Shown piece after piece: positions 11,056 to 21,778 of a stretch of 64,000 bases of DNA (position 1 is the first letter of the stretch; each line of letters opens with the position of its first letter). The notes below the pieces were generated by a model that saw only the letters and a list, made by a program, of their open reading frames with translations, made no database searches and was not told the origin of the DNA. This DNA comes from Nematopogon swammerdamellus (taxonomy: Eukaryota; Arthropoda; Insecta; Lepidoptera; Adelidae). The translations under genes were made by a program, and so were the position numbers. The DNA is taken from NCBI GenBank assembly GCA_946902875.1, contig OX336351.1, forward strand, positions 3,593,761 through 3,657,760, in the 5' to 3' direction.

Positions 11056-11465
11056 TATAAGTTCAAGTAAATGTTTGGCCCCCAATTTTTTCTATCGTCG
11101 CAGGCACGTGGCCGCAACAGCCTTTGACCGGATACAGCACTGCCGCGGTGGGTCTTGTTATTATTAGAGCGAAAGTCGCTGAGGTGGGCCCCAGACGTGG
11201 TCTGAATATTTCATTGGCAGTGAAAGCATCTATTTAGTAAACATCCATTTTATCACCCAAAGGCCCGCAAGGGGTGTTGTACAGCATAATCCCTGGGCGT
11301 GTGTTATCCGAAGCCTGAGCTGGCAAATCTGGAAATTTGTTGATGGTTTTTGAATCGCTGTATTTTCGGGTATAGTTCAGGTTGAATTATGCTAATTCTG
11401 GCAACATGAAAGGGTGATATCGGATACAGCGTAGAACTCATTTTGACATGTCACATTTCTATAGT
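11056..11465. other. Unassigned, moderately GC-rich stretch
   Basis: Contains 'gcaggcacgtggccgcaac' and 'ggcccgcaaggggtgttgt'. It may be a decayed coding remnant of an element, but no frame is convincing. Confidence 0.3.
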
Positions 11466-11955
11466 GAAAAAGTTAAATTACAAATTTACAAAAACCACCG
11501 ACCCTTAAAATGTCAAAAATAATTTTCGTTTTCTTACATAAAGGAGTCTTAGAGGGGACCGCTAAGTAAATTCCCGCGCAGCTCTGAAATTTTATATTTT
11601 ATTTACTTAGCGGTCCTTCTACTCCTTTAAGTAAGTAAACGGAAATTATTTTTGACTTTTTAAGGGTCGGGGTTTTTTTAATTTGTAATTTAACTTTTAT
11701 TTCAAGTTTAAAAAAAACCGCATGCAAATCGGTCCACTTCTTAAGATAATAAATTTTTATTACTTAATTACTTGATTACAAACATAGCTAAGAACCATTC
11801 CGATTAAACCAGCTTTATAACAAAAAAACCGCAACCAAATCGGTTCATCCGTTTGGGAGCTACGATGCCACAAACAGACACACCCATACACACAGACATA
11901 CATACACACGTTAAACTTGTAACACCCCTCTTTTGGCGTCGGGGATTAAAAATAA
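11466..11955 (+). mobile_element. Foldback-ended element (family B2)
   Basis: The left end is a large inverted repeat: about 11470-11573 pairs with about 11605-11700 (for example 'ggaccgctaagtaaat' with 'atttacttagcggtcc'). After it come 'ccgcatgcaaatcggt', 'gttcatccgtttgggagcta', a cacacagacata-type run and 'ttggcgtcggggatt'. The same layout, reversed, is at 17664-18025, so foldback and body belong to one element. No transposase is seen. Confidence 0.7.
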
Positions 11956-11999
11956 ATCTAAAAGTGAGTGATTTCATCCTCATTCGTAGCACGTGTAGA

Positions 12000-12200
12000 T
12001 TCTTTGACGCGGCCCATCCCGTCGGGAATCTTGCTAGGCTGTCGCGGCATCTTGTCCTTATCCATTATCATCATCATCATCATCAGCCTGTATCGGTCCA
12101 CTGCTGGACATAGGCCTCACCCAAGGCACGCCACCACACGCGGTCTTCCGCTCTTCTCATCCATCCATCCTCTCCTTATCCATTAGTCGCCTTTTATAAT
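12000..12200 (+). repeat. Family C fragment split by an RTE tail
   Basis: 'gcggcatcttgtccttatcc' continues, after the insertion at 12068-12172, as 'attagtcgccttttataa'. These two parts are contiguous in other family C copies. Confidence 0.75.
12068..12172 (-). mobile_element. RTE-clade LINE 3' end, 105-bp insertion
   Basis: The 13-bp 'tccttatccatta' occurs at 12055-12067 and 12173-12185, a clear target-site duplication. On the minus strand the insert reads 'RALGEAYVQQWTDTG' and a stop, then tgatgatga repeats: the C-terminus and 3' tail typical of RTE LINEs. It is extremely 5'-truncated. Confidence 0.9.
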
Positions 12201-12202
12201 AC

Positions 12203-12559
12203 TTTTTTTTTTATGGAAACTTACACGGTTGGCTACATCACCTACAACGTCCGCGATGTCAGCCCATAACACCGGGTGAACAAGGTGCCATGTCAGTGCT
12301 TCCCACTTTGATCGTGCCGGCTACACTGAACTGGTCGGAAAACACAAACTATTTACATTGCCGTTTCGACCGACGTTTCATTCAGTGCGGTGGTACCAAC
12401 CCGGGCGGGTTAAACCCTACCACCAATTAAGATTAGGAGGGAAGGGACATACATTTTCCGAATCCGAACCTCGGTCAGCCTCCAACGGTCAGCGGTCACC
12501 CATCCAAGTACTGACCGCGACAGTTGACTGTCTGCACCACTGAGCTATCGAGGCTGACA
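12203..12559 (-). mobile_element. SINE1, complete head and body
   Basis: From the T-tract and 'atggaaacttacacggttgg' through the body to 'gtcacccatccaagtactga' and 'ctgagctatcgaggctgac'. On the minus strand it begins 'gtcagcctcgatagctcagt' (box A-like) and includes the 5S-like 'gtacttggatgggtgaccgc'. Confidence 0.9.
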
Positions 12560-12774
12560 ACTGCACGACACTACGAATACATTTGTCATCATCAAGCTAT
12601 CCGTAGAATTTTTCTTTATTAAAATCGGTTCAGTGGTTCTCCAGTTATAAGCGGACAGACAGACATACACTCAGACACTCAGACACTCAGACACTCAGAC
12701 AGAAAGCAGACGTTGGATTTTATTAGGTAAGGATAAGGAAGGAAGGACATACGCTATATACCGACGATGTATAC

Positions 12775-13028
12775 GAGTAATCTCAAAATCGTTTCTTTGT
12801 CCGCTAGGGTGTGGAACTGTCTCCCGGCGAGTGTGTTTCCCGAATCCTTTAACCTTCAAACCCTTCAAACGTCGTATCAATGGGCTAGACAGCCTAGTGA
12901 CAGTCCGTAAATCTGCTGGCATGGCGCCTCACCGAGCGTGGTTTCGCGAGGAGAGGGGTTTGTGGCTCTGTCGACTGTACCATTGGTCTCTCGACACAGT
13001 CACCCATGTTGGTTTACATAAAAAAAAT
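12775..13028 (+). pseudogene. LINE family X C-terminus, decayed
   Basis: Contains 'gtgtggaactgtctcccgg', 'gtttcccgaatcctttaacc', 'gacagcctagtgacagtc', 'tctgctggcatggc' and ends in an A-tract at 13018-13026. It is the reverse-transcriptase tail and 3' UTR of the family best preserved at 51110-51550. Confidence 0.8.
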
Positions 13029-13034
13029 CGGTTT

Positions 13035-13277
13035 TGTGTTGTAAAAACTTTTGTAAATTACATCACAACACCGACCACCACGTTCAACTATCAAGCAGCA
13101 AGTACGGTACGAAGACCCACCCGCTTCATGACTCGATGGAAGGGCCGTGCCAAGTTTAGAGGTGGCTACCCTGTCTCCTATTAGCACGACATCTTGTCTT
13201 TATCCCTTAGTCAACTTTACGACATGCACGGGGAGAGATGCAGTGGGGCTATTCTTTTTAAGTACTGGCCTCACACG
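13035..13277 (+). repeat. Family C repeat copy
   Basis: 'aattacatcacaacaccgac', 'gactcgatggaagggccgtg', 'acgacatcttgtctttatcc' and 'ggggagagatgcagtgggg' are in the usual family C order. It directly follows the LINE X tail. Confidence 0.7.
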
Positions 13278-13852
13278 GTTCAAACACGAAAAATTTGACG
13301 CACGCAATTGAAAGAAAGAAATAAAACGCAGGATGCATATAGGCGGACTTATCGCTACGAGTGATTTGCTCCAGTCAAACTTTTAGCCAGTCAGTTTAGG
13401 TTGGCTTGCTGATTTCAGAGAAAAATTCATCAGTCTTTCAGAAATATCGTTAAAGATACATAAGACGATATCTTCCAGCGAGATCCGCTACAAACTCATC
13501 AGCCAATCAATCTCTGAGGGAGCTTCAGTTTTGATGAGAAATTGGATCCGAGATTAAATTAGGCAATTTAATTTTTGTTCCATTCACGAAAAATTCAATA
13601 AAGTAACTCGGGGAATATTAGTCTGTTACTCTAAAATATTAAAAATATTGCGTATTATTATTCTTATGTATTTTTTATATTGATGAGATAGAAAAACGAA
13701 ACATATTTTCAAGGACGCAGTGTAGATACCTACAAAGTTACAAGGACACGATCAGTTCAGGAAATATTTCAATAGGATTCTTATCGACTTTCATATTATG
13801 ATAGCTTTCTGTATTATCTGAATCGTCAGCCTTTGGTAGCGCGGCGGTGGTC
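13278..13852. other. No gene seen
   Basis: AT-rich to mixed sequence without recognisable elements. Confidence 0.4.
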
Positions 13853-14560
13853 TGGCTGGACAATCCGAATTCGATGAAACTTAGTACAAGCACATTTAAC
13901 TATACGCGACACAGGATAGGCTAAAAAATGCAGTTCCGGTTACGCTAAGATGTGGTTCTCATGCATACCGATTTGTTCCGCGCGCCGAAATAAAGGTACG
14001 GTAGCGGGCTTACCTACTTTCTTCTTTTTTAGGATTCCGTATCCCGTACGGAAGCCTATTACTAAGCCTCTGCCGTCTGTCTGTCTGTCCGTCCGTCCGT
14101 CTGTCCGAGGGCTGTATCTCTTGAACCGTAATAGGTAGCCCGTTGAAACTTTCACATAATATGTGTTACTATGGCGGATATAACAACAAATAATAAAAAA
14201 AAGAAAATGTTAAAAATTAAGGGGGGCTCCCATACAACAAACGAACGAGAAATCAATTAGTCACGCTACTGAATAATATATGGCGTCACAGGCTTTTATA
14301 CATTGCATTGTTGAAAGACAAAAGATAGGCGAATATTATCCGCTCAATTGCCAACGGCCTCATTGAGGTGATATCATTTTCCCACCGTCAATTATTGCCA
14401 TCGACCTCACTGAGGCTTCTCTCCGATTTCCTTCTCTCTAGGCAACTTGAGCGGTTATTGATAGCGGATAGATACGGAAACCTCCGTGCGCGAGTAAAAC
14501 TCGCACTTGACAGACCTTAAATACAAATTTCACGCGAGCGAAGCTGCGGTCAAAAGCTAG
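13853..14560 (+). mobile_element. Helitron 3' half, interrupted by family A
   Basis: Family landmarks 'caatccgaattcgatgaaac', 'cgcgccgaaataaaggtac' and the end 'gcggtcaaaagctag' plus T show the Helitron 3' part. The 5' TC end is missing. At about 14030-14516 a family A element (ttccgtatcccgtacgga ... gtaaaactcgcacttgac) breaks the 'cttcttttt/aaatacaaattt' junction. Confidence 0.8.
14030..14516 (-). repeat. Family A element inside a Helitron
   Basis: Holds 'cctattactaagcctctgcc', ctgtctgtccgtccgt-type runs, 'gagggctgtatctcttgaac', 'ttgaaactttcac', 'gctcccatacaacaaacg' and the terminal 'gcgagtaaaactcgcacttg'. About 140 bp near 14270-14460 look unrelated to the family. Confidence 0.7.
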
Positions 14561-14828
14561 TACTTAAATAAAACATCACACAAACCGCAATCCTCAAACA
14601 ACAACCTCTACCGGCATAAGGACGACGTGACGAAATTCTCAAAATGTTCTCTGTTAACTCCCGCCGATTTAATGGCTCACGTGCGGCTGGCAATAAAACA
14701 ACATCCTAGATAATCCTGATGGAACACGAAAAGGTTAAAAGGCATATCTAATGCCGAATGAGTCGCTTGTAACAGAAAACAGTACATTTCGGAACGGACT
14801 CACTTTATATACAGATCGTCCTCAGTAA

Positions 14829-14983
14829 AGTAAAATAGAATAGAATAGAATAGAATAGAATAGAATAGAATAGAATAGAATAGAATAGAATAGAATAGAA
14901 TAGAATAGAATAGAATAGAATAGAATAGAATAGAATAGAATAGAATAGAATAGAATAGAATAGAATATAATAGAATAGAATTA
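14829..14983 (+). repeat. (AATAG)n microsatellite
   Basis: About 30 units of aatag in a row with one variation near the right end. It directly precedes a reversed LINE-like 3' UTR, so it probably grew from that element's A-rich tail. Confidence 0.95.
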
Positions 14984-15125
14984 TGCTTTATTGCTCCATG
15001 AAACCGTCAAAAGTAACAAGCGCATTAGAACATTTACATAAGGTGCAAAGGCGGACTTATCCCTTACAGGGATTTCTACCCGTCAACCTTTGCATGTTTG
15101 AGAGTCGTATAATGTGAAATATAAG
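14984..15125 (-). repeat. LINE-like 3' UTR
   Basis: 'ttatgctttattgctccatg', 'aaggcggacttatcccttac' and 'cccgtcaacctttgcatg' are landmarks seen in reverse-oriented LINE 3' ends of this genome. No coding part remains. Confidence 0.45.
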
Positions 15126-15262
15126 TAGGTAGTATATATAATACCTTGAGTGTGGGAATTTAAAATATAATGTAATGAAAAAACAAGTATAATTACAATT
15201 TGAAATAATTGACCACCTCTACTTACAAAATAATAAAACAAGCGATGTTGTTTTATTAATAA

Positions 15263-15861
15263 ATAGCTTTTGCCCGCGGCTTCGCTCGCGTGAAATTCGT
15301 ATTTAATAATAGGAAAGTAAGTAATCCCACTGCCGTACTTTATTTCGGCGCGCGAAACATTTCGGTTTGTATGGGAGCCACACAGCATAACCTGAACTGA
15401 ATTTTATTTAGCCTATTCTGTTTCTTGTGTAGGTAAATGTGCTTGTACCAAGTTGCGTCGAATTCAGATGATCGGTTTAAGAGTTAAGGAGGAACATATG
15501 TACATACATTGATACATACATAAAGAAAAGATTTCTAAAAATTGTCAATTTAGTTTTAGTATCATACATAGAGTCAATGTAATATTATCACAATCAAAAA
15601 ATTTATACTAAACTACTTATAAGATAAAACTGACTAATACAATATAACAAACATACCTAAATAAAACAAAACAAACTTACTAAGATTATAATAAATCCTC
15701 CTCTAGCCCTGAGCACGAAGAGGGCATGGTGCCAAGGACGGAGGCGGCGGCGTTACCTCGTTGGACGGCCATCAAATCATTAGAGTCAACAAACGCAGTA
15801 TCTCATAAAACAAAGTAACTTACTCCATCACCATACCTTACAGATTTATTATTAGTATTGA
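15263..15861 (-). mobile_element. Short Helitron, interrupted
   Basis: Minus-strand 5' end 'tcaatactaataataaat' near 15861 and 3' hairpin 'cgcgagcgaagccgcgggca' near 15270-15295; the terminal CTAG has become CTAT. The interior carries 'catctgaattcgacgcaact'-type family sequence. A LINE tail splits it at 15578-15780. Confidence 0.85.
15578..15780 (-). mobile_element. 5'-truncated LINE end in a Helitron
   Basis: 'tagagtcaa' occurs at 15569-15577 and 15781-15789, a 9-bp target-site duplication inside Helitron sequence. The minus strand opens with a short frame reading 'GNAAASVLGTMPSSC' and a nearby stop, followed by ~130 bp of AT-rich 3' UTR. The family (Jockey/CR1-like) is tentative. Confidence 0.75.
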
Positions 15862-16458
15862 TGATGAAAAGAGGGTGAGGGTGTGTGTCTGTGCGTGCGT
15901 GCGTGTGTGTCTGTGTGAGGGTGAGAGGGTGTAATGATGTGTACGAGGGTGTTGCGCGTCGGTATCCTCTGCCACGTGCGTTAAATTTCCAATGCAACGA
16001 CACAGTAGATCGTTTATCGCCCATCTAGCCAACATTCTTAGATCTGTGAGAGACCGACAGAGAGATCGGTTCATGAAGAATTTTCTCTAGACAAGTGTTC
16101 CGTAAGAATGGGTGGAGGTTCATTTCGGGGATCTGAGAGATCGTCGAGAAATACGAAAAATCCCCAACTGACTCCTTGAAGACGGATCGTGATTGTGCGA
16201 AACTGTCGGCCCTTTCCTGTGCCTTTTGACAAGAGCCTTGAATGCTGTGATTTTATCTGAAATGTTTGACTGCAATAGTAGTCCGAACATACCTTGAGAG
16301 CTCTTGTTTGAGGGGCAACTGGCAAAATGCTAAATATTAAATGTTAAAATATGACGAATCCGAGTGCAGTGTACTGTCTATGGATGATGAATAAAGAATA
16401 AACGACTCTTTTGAATGTGACTAAGAGGATCGTGAGATGAACATTTTAAAAGAATTTA
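15862..16458. other. GT-rich simple sequence, otherwise no gene
   Basis: 15873-15935 is a gtgtgtctgtg-type low-complexity run. The rest to 16458 has no supported frame. Confidence 0.5.
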
Positions 16459-16590
16459 GTGGGAAGACCACCCGACAAGTGGGACGACGACATCAAGTAC
16501 GTCGGCGGAAAGCAGTGGTTCCGTACCGCTGAAGGCCGGGAGGACTGGAGGAAAATTGGAGGGCGTACGTCCAACAATAAAGAGTTATAG
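16459..16590 (+). pseudogene. RTE-clade LINE reverse-transcriptase C-terminus
   Basis: Reads 'GRPPDKWDDDIKYVGG' then 'KQWFRTAEGREDWRKIGG'. This is the R-P-x-x-R/K-W-x-D-D-I and W-x-x-x-A-x-x-R-x-x-W-R pattern at the end of RTE reverse transcriptases. The same family is reversed at 63800-64000. No upstream coding sequence is attached. Confidence 0.85.
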
Positions 16591-17379
16591 GTAATGATTG
16601 TGTAGATCTTATTGACTTTAAGCTCAACGGAGCATTTTACGTATTAGAAGTACAATTTGTAACCAAACGTAGATTTTAATACCAAAGGCATTTTCGAACG
16701 TTTTTACCACGTTTCACCCACTTATTTTCAGAGAATTTAGAAGATTATATTACAATAATGTATTCACATTATACCTTGAATCTTTACCTAACTATAAGCA
16801 TATAAATTATAGTTAAATCACTTGAAATATAGCTATGGTTAGGATAATACGATGAGATGTTTGCCTAGTCCCCCCCCCCCCCCCTCCCTCCCCCCTACCC
16901 CTCCCTCGCCATCTTTGTTCAACGTATTAGCCGCGTCCCAGGCGAGTCGGTCCACTCCTGTCGACTTCCGTGACTCGACGGATTCACTAATGGTCTAGCA
17001 TCCGGTCTGAGGAGGTGATACCCTCATCTGTTATTCGGATAAGACATTGTTTGTATAAAAGATAGCATGTTAGCCTGCAGGCTAGGCTTCAAATCAGCGA
17101 CCCTTGTTATTATTCAATTCATTTATTCTCTTTAGATGACAAGTTACAAATATGAAGTAGTTTATGTAATTAAATCGAAGAACTTATATTATAATTTATA
17201 CTAGTTATTTATATCAATCCCTGTTCAATCAATGATCTATTCCCACTGATCGCACCGATCAGTGTGAACAGATCATCATTATCCACATGTAAATCAAAGT
17301 CATTCAACATTTTTCAATCGAGTAACCAAACATAATTAATTAACACAGCAAAAATTTTATTTGGTATTATGATATTTCC
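16591..17379. other. No gene seen; C-tract
   Basis: A C-rich tract lies at 16868-16915 (a run of about 14 C then ccctccctccc), so the minus strand could form a G-quadruplex. Otherwise AT-rich. Confidence 0.5.
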
Positions 17380-17640
17380 AAGTGACTGTTCTTCGAATAT
17401 CTTTTGTTGAAAGCCATTCTACGAAACGAAATGTGACCTTCGTCCGCGAGATGCGAGTTATAATCGCTCCGTATCCATTATCACAGGGAGAATTGGGAAT
17501 TCTCGCTTATTCGCCTCCCCGCCGGATGCTAGACTTACACTCTCGACGAGCTCAGACGGCGACCACGAACGCGAGTGTGGATACGGAACTCGCCGCGGTT
17601 CTCCAGCGCTCTCAGCCTACCTATTTCCCCTCTACTCTCT
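17380..17640 (+). other. Unassigned sequence with an open frame
   Basis: An open frame from 17382 runs across sequence of balanced composition and then into the family B2 repeat at 17664, so the full 139-codon frame cannot be one gene. The first ~85 codons have no motif I recognise. It could be exon, UTR or chance. Confidence 0.2.
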
Positions 17641-17663
17641 CTCTCTTTTGTCATTCAGTTGAT

Positions 17664-18025
17664 TTTATTAACCCCGACGAAAAAAAGAGGGAGGTTATAA
17701 ATTTAACGTGTGTGTGTATGGGTGTATGTATGTATGGGTGTGTCTGTCTGTGGCGTCGTAGTTACCAAACGGATGGGGCGATTTGGAGGCGTTTTTATTA
17801 GAAAGCTGGTTTAATCGAGATGGTTGTTAGCTATGTTTGTAATCAAGCAATTAGGTAATTTAAAAAAATATTATCTTAAAAACGGATTTGCATGCGGTTT
17901 TTTTAAAGCTTAAAATAAAAGTTACATTAAAAATTTTAAAAACTCCCGACCCTTATAAATAAAAAAAAATTTAAAATACTTTTGAAGGGTTTGGGTTTGT
18001 TTTAATTTGTAATTTTACTTTTTTG
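17664..18025 (-). mobile_element. Foldback-ended element (family B2), second copy
   Basis: Reverse of 11466-11955: 'accccgacgaaaaaaagagg', a gtgtgtatgggtg run, 'ggcgtcgtagttaccaaacg', 'gatttgcatgcggttttttt', then a decayed inverted repeat (aaaagttacattaaaaat pairing with sequence near 18000-18020). The same body-then-foldback order in both copies defines the family. Confidence 0.7.
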
Positions 18026-18122
18026 AACAACAGTACCACTGATTACTACACATAATATGTAAGTCTGTTATATACATTTATATATATATATGTGTATTAA
18101 AGTATTTATGTATAATTTCGTC

Positions 18123-18226
18123 GTCGTGCGGTCACCCATCTATCCACTGACCGCGCCCAGGTGTGCTTATAATCCGACCGAAGACAGTCGACAGACCGCA
18201 CCACTGAGCTAACGAGGCTGACTTAT
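18123..18226 (-). mobile_element. SINE1 head only
   Basis: The minus strand reads 'gtcagcctcgttagctcagt', then the longer head form with 'aagcacacctgggcgcggtc' and the 5S-like 'agtggatagatgggtgaccg'. There is no body. Confidence 0.85.
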
Positions 18227-18608
18227 TGACACTGATCTTTTCCACGGGTGTTAGCCTGCCTATTGCCGTGAACGCAGACGATCGGCCAGAGTGTAAATCA
18301 GACAGTTGGAACAGACTCGTGCTGCCTCCCCGCGCCGCGCATCCCCCAAACCGAATGACGAAAGTGGAGAGGTACATTGGTGTTATTTCGGCATCGTGTT
18401 ACCCTTGTCGCTCCGGTGGAGCTCCCCTGCGGCTGCGGCCGTGTTCGAAATTTGAAGTCGCACTCTTTGAAATGAGTCGTTCGTGCGGTTCGAAAATTAA
18501 AATTACCGGTTTCGCTTCGGCTATGTGTATGCAAATTTACTGTTCGCGGGGTCTGAGCGAATACAATGAAATACAATCGGATTCCGGACGACATTATTGG
18601 GCCTTTTA
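18227..18608 (+). other. Unassigned CpG-rich stretch
   Basis: Base composition is more GC- and CpG-rich than its surroundings, with open frames on both strands (plus 18226-18609; minus 18298-18594). No domain recognised. It could be a fragment of host sequence such as a promoter or exon, or an unknown repeat. Confidence 0.25.
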
Positions 18609-19271
18609 AAATACAAGCGTAGAAAAGATGGTAGCCTCTTTTATCGTTATTTTAAACGCCTATATGTCTATTTTTAAATTGTTAAATGGTTTTGAATTGT
18701 TTTATTATTGCTATAAATAAACTGTTTTAATGCATTTTAATGTACATACTTAAGTATTTCATTTTTAGTTTAGTGTAATTTGTTTTTTGTTGTTTGTTAA
18801 AGTTGAAATATTGCTTACAGTTTCATTTTATTATATTTTATTTTATTTAAAATGTTCTATGATGAATTGCATTATTCTGTAAATAAAAAAAAAAACATAA
18901 TTGTTAGATAGGAGATAGGAGCGTTTAACTTGATATGGACCTAATTAAATTGTAAATCCTGAGGACATGGTTAGTTAAGTTAGTATAGGTTTTAGGTCAT
19001 CGATGTATCTTTTGTAAAATGTACTGAATAAATAATTTGGAATTTGGAATTTGAGGAGTACAACGACCCCGGTTTGATTGCTGTGGGATAATTATTACTA
19101 CGAGAATATAAGCGGTTGAAAAAAAAACAGAATCCAAGATGGCGACGGAAGCAACTACATAAAATATAAATAAAAAAATTTACCGAACCTGATCTGCCAT
19201 ATCTGCCATTGACTTATATATTACTAACGTATATCTGCCGAACATGCAATAAAAATCCACGCCGTCTCTCT
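18609..19271. other. No gene seen; AT-rich
   Basis: Long AT-rich stretch ending near 19050 in 'aataatttggaatttggaat', possibly a repeat tail. Confidence 0.4.
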
Positions 19272-19500
19272 CTTTTTTTTTTTTATGGAAACTGACACGG
19301 TTGGCTACATCACCTACAACATCCGTGATGTCAGCCCATAACACCGGGTGAACTTGGTGCCACGTCAGCTGGGTCCCTTCGGTCGTACCGGCTGGACGGA
19401 AAACACAAACTATTTACATAGCCGTTTCGACCGACCTTTCATTCAGTGCGGTGGTACCAAACCGGGCGGGTTACACCCTACCACCTAGTAATATAAGAAG
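19272..19500 (-). mobile_element. SINE1 body, head missing
   Basis: T-tract then 'atggaaactgacacggttgg', 'acatcacctacaacatccgt', 'catttcattcagtgcggtgg'-type body to 'taccacctagtaatat'. A family C fragment (tcccttagtcgcctattacg; ggggagagatgcagtgggg) follows at 19508-19592, and a family A interior (cttgtaccgtaattggtagc) at 19600-19690. Confidence 0.8.
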
Positions 19501-19690
19501 GGAGTCATATCCCTTAGTCGCCTATTACGATATACACGGGGAGAGATGCAGTGGGGCTATTCTTTTAAAGTACCGGCCCCACACGGTACAAAGATTCAAT
19601 CTCTCTGTCTGTATGTCTGCCTCTCTTGTACCGTAATTGGTAGCCAGTTGAAATTTTCACAGAATACCTATGTGTTATTATGGATGATAT

Positions 19691-20330
19691 CCTAACAAAT
19701 AATTAAATAAAAAAACAGGCAATAAAAAAAAACAAAAATTTTCTGACTCATCAAATCTTCAAATATAAATAATACTTTAATTAAACACAAGTCCATTACA
19801 GGCACATCATTTCAGACATACTCTTAGCTATTCAACTTTCTGAGATATATCAATTCTCCCAAGTGGTGTTTTTTGAATTTTTGATGACTCATCACATCAC
19901 ATTTTAAACTATGAATAATATTTTAAGGAATAAACGCACGCTCATAATTTTCGCAACCTTCTTCTATATTATGTTATTTCAAACATAATCCTCGCTATTA
20001 TACTTTCCGAGATATAGCAATTTTCCCAGAACACGTTTTGGGCCTTTTTTGCGGTCGTTCTTGCGTTACTCTGAAGTTCCGCGAATACCTCGCCATATTT
20101 CACGTGTGTGTAAGACATTTTATTTGACTCCATGTCAAAAATGTACTTGAAATTGGATCAGTTACATACTTAATTCAATGCCGCAAGGCCAGTTTGGGCG
20201 ATAGCTATTACTTTTACATTGTAATGCAGAATATATAATACACTTTTTGAACTTTTTTTTTTAACAGTGGCGTTAAGGCGCAAATAAGAATCAAAAGGTC
20301 AACTTTAAATGAAATTGTTGAGCTATTGTT
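19691..20330. other. No gene seen
   Basis: AT-rich. Two similar ~110-bp blocks (around 19750-19870 and 19880-20040, sharing 'tttc.gagatat..caat.ttccca') suggest an old local duplication. Confidence 0.35.
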
Positions 20331-20402
20331 AAAAATAAAAAATATGTGATAAGTATTGATCTATAATAACTATAGATCAATACATAACACATATTTTTAA
20401 TT
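20331..20402. repeat. Short inverted repeat
   Basis: 'aaatatgtgataagtattga' with 'tctata' pairs with 'tatagatcaatacataacac' and 'atattt' across a ~5-bp loop. The arms are about 28 bp with few mismatches, so a stable hairpin is possible. Confidence 0.75.
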
Positions 20403-20769
20403 ATTAATTATTATTTAACAAACATATCGAAAAAAAAAATATTTCACTACTTTGGATAGGTGTTAAATAAATCTCCAAAAAATAACGAAAAGTACGAAAA
20501 TTGTACTTTCAAGTCCAATTCTCTTGAGAAGCATAAATTGTTACAACACAAGACCCTCACAGAAGTATAGATAATATTTTTCCCTACAATCGTAACGAAA
20601 AATATATTTGTTTCCATCTTTCCAACACGTGAAATTTAATATATAGTGTGATTTTCGCGCAAACGTTATTGGGGGCGCGACGTATCAGCCACCGCACGAG
20701 TAGAATGAATCTCGCACCTATTAGATCTGCATACGGTTCCTGTTTCAATCATCAGTGCTCGGGTAGCAC
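20403..20769. other. No gene seen
   Basis: AT-rich, with no recognised element. Confidence 0.4.
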
Positions 20770-21118
20770 GGTTTGAGTCTTATTTCCGCCTTATAGAGTA
20801 AATATGTATTTGTATCTGCATCTCTCCCCATGCATGTTGTAAAAGGGATAAGGACAAGATGCCGTGCTGAAGGGCGACAGGCTCGCCACCTCTCACCTTG
20901 GCACGGTACTTCCACCGAGTCATGCAGCATGTGGGTCTTCGAGCCTTACTTGCTGTTTGATCGATTGAATCTTGTTCGAGTACTTTGCGAAACGTGGCGG
21001 TCGGTGTTGTGATGTAATTTACCAGAGTTCTTGCAGCACAACACCGATTACTCTGCTTACCCCGATTGTCGGGATGCAGCGTGTGTGATATGTACAATAT
21101 GTATATGTATGTATTTGT
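20770..21118 (-). repeat. Family C repeat copy, reversed
   Basis: 'catctctccccatgcatgtt', 'gataaggacaagatgccgtg', 'gcaccgtcctt'-like sequence, 'aacaccgattactctgctta' and 'ccccgattgtcgggatgcag' give the family C order in reverse. It ends only about 50 bp before the GC-rich exon array. Confidence 0.75.
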
Positions 21119-21194
21119 TTGTTACAGAGCATGAGATCGTGGCGGGCGGGGCGGTGGCAGGCGGCTGCGGGGGCGGCGGCTGCGGCCTAGCGGC

Positions 21195-21252
21195 ATGTGG
21201 CCCGCGCGCCTCCTGCTCGCCGCTCAGCTCCTGGTCTGTCGACTCGCCACCG
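21195..21252 (+). CDS. Putative first coding exon, signal peptide (copy 1 of 6)
   Basis: From ATG 21195 the frame reads 'MWPARLLLAAQLLVCRLATG'. This looks like a secretory signal peptide: a short positive n-region (MWPAR), a hydrophobic core (LLLAAQLLVC) and a polar c-region with small residues (LATG) fit for cleavage. The exon could end at 'caccg/gtcagt', a fair 5' splice donor, leaving a phase-1 junction after 58 nt. The same ATG lies at 21301, 21406, 21511, 21616 and 21721. The ATG has G at -3 (cggcATG). No second exon is recognised downstream in the window, so the protein is unknown. The alternative is a GC-rich minisatellite that happens to encode a hydrophobic stretch. Confidence 0.45.
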
Positions 21253-21720
21253 GTCAGTCTGTTCTCCTTACTGCGGGGGCGGCGGCTGCGGCCTAGCGGC
21301 ATGTGGCCCGCGCGCCTCCTGCTCGCCGCTCAGCTCCTGGTCTGTCGACTCGCCACCGGTCAGTCTGTTCTCCTACTGCGGGGGCGGCGGCTGCGGCCTA
21401 GCGGCATGTGGCCCGCACGCCTCCTGCTCGCCGCTCAGCTCCTGGTCTGTCGACTCGCCACCGGTCAGTCTGTTCTCTTACTGCGGGGGCGGCGGCTGCG
21501 GCCTAGCGGCATGTGGCCCGCGCGCCTCCTGCTCGCCGCTCAGCTCCTGGTCTGTCGACTCGCCACCGGTTAGTCTGTTCTCTTACTGCGGGGGCGGCGG
21601 CTGCGGCCTAGCGGCATGTGGCCCGCGCGCCTCCTGCTCGCCGCTCAGCTCCTGGTCTGTCGACTCGCCACCGGTCAGTCTGTTCTCTTACTGCGGGGGC
21701 GGCGGCTGCGGCCTAGCGGC

Positions 21721-21778
21721 ATGTGGCCCGCGCGCCTCCTGCTCGCCGCTCAGCTCCTGGTCTGTCGACTCGCCACCG
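21721..21778 (+). CDS. Putative signal-peptide exon, last copy (6 of 6)
   Basis: Same 20-residue leader and the same 'caccg/gtcagt' donor as copy 1. If the locus is transcribed into an intron to the right, this copy is nearest the next exon. The sequence after it (21796 on) leaves the repeat at once, with cagtttgttcttcttaacg. The copies keep both the ATG and the GT; only copy 4 has gttagt instead of gtcagt. Confidence 0.4.

Noticed and set aside
18226..18609. 127-codon frame as a host gene
   Set aside because: Both strands are open over the same GC-rich stretch and no motif or splice structure is seen; left as unassigned.
20830..21012. 60-codon frame near the exon array as an upstream exon
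   Set aside because: It lies wholly in a family C repeat.
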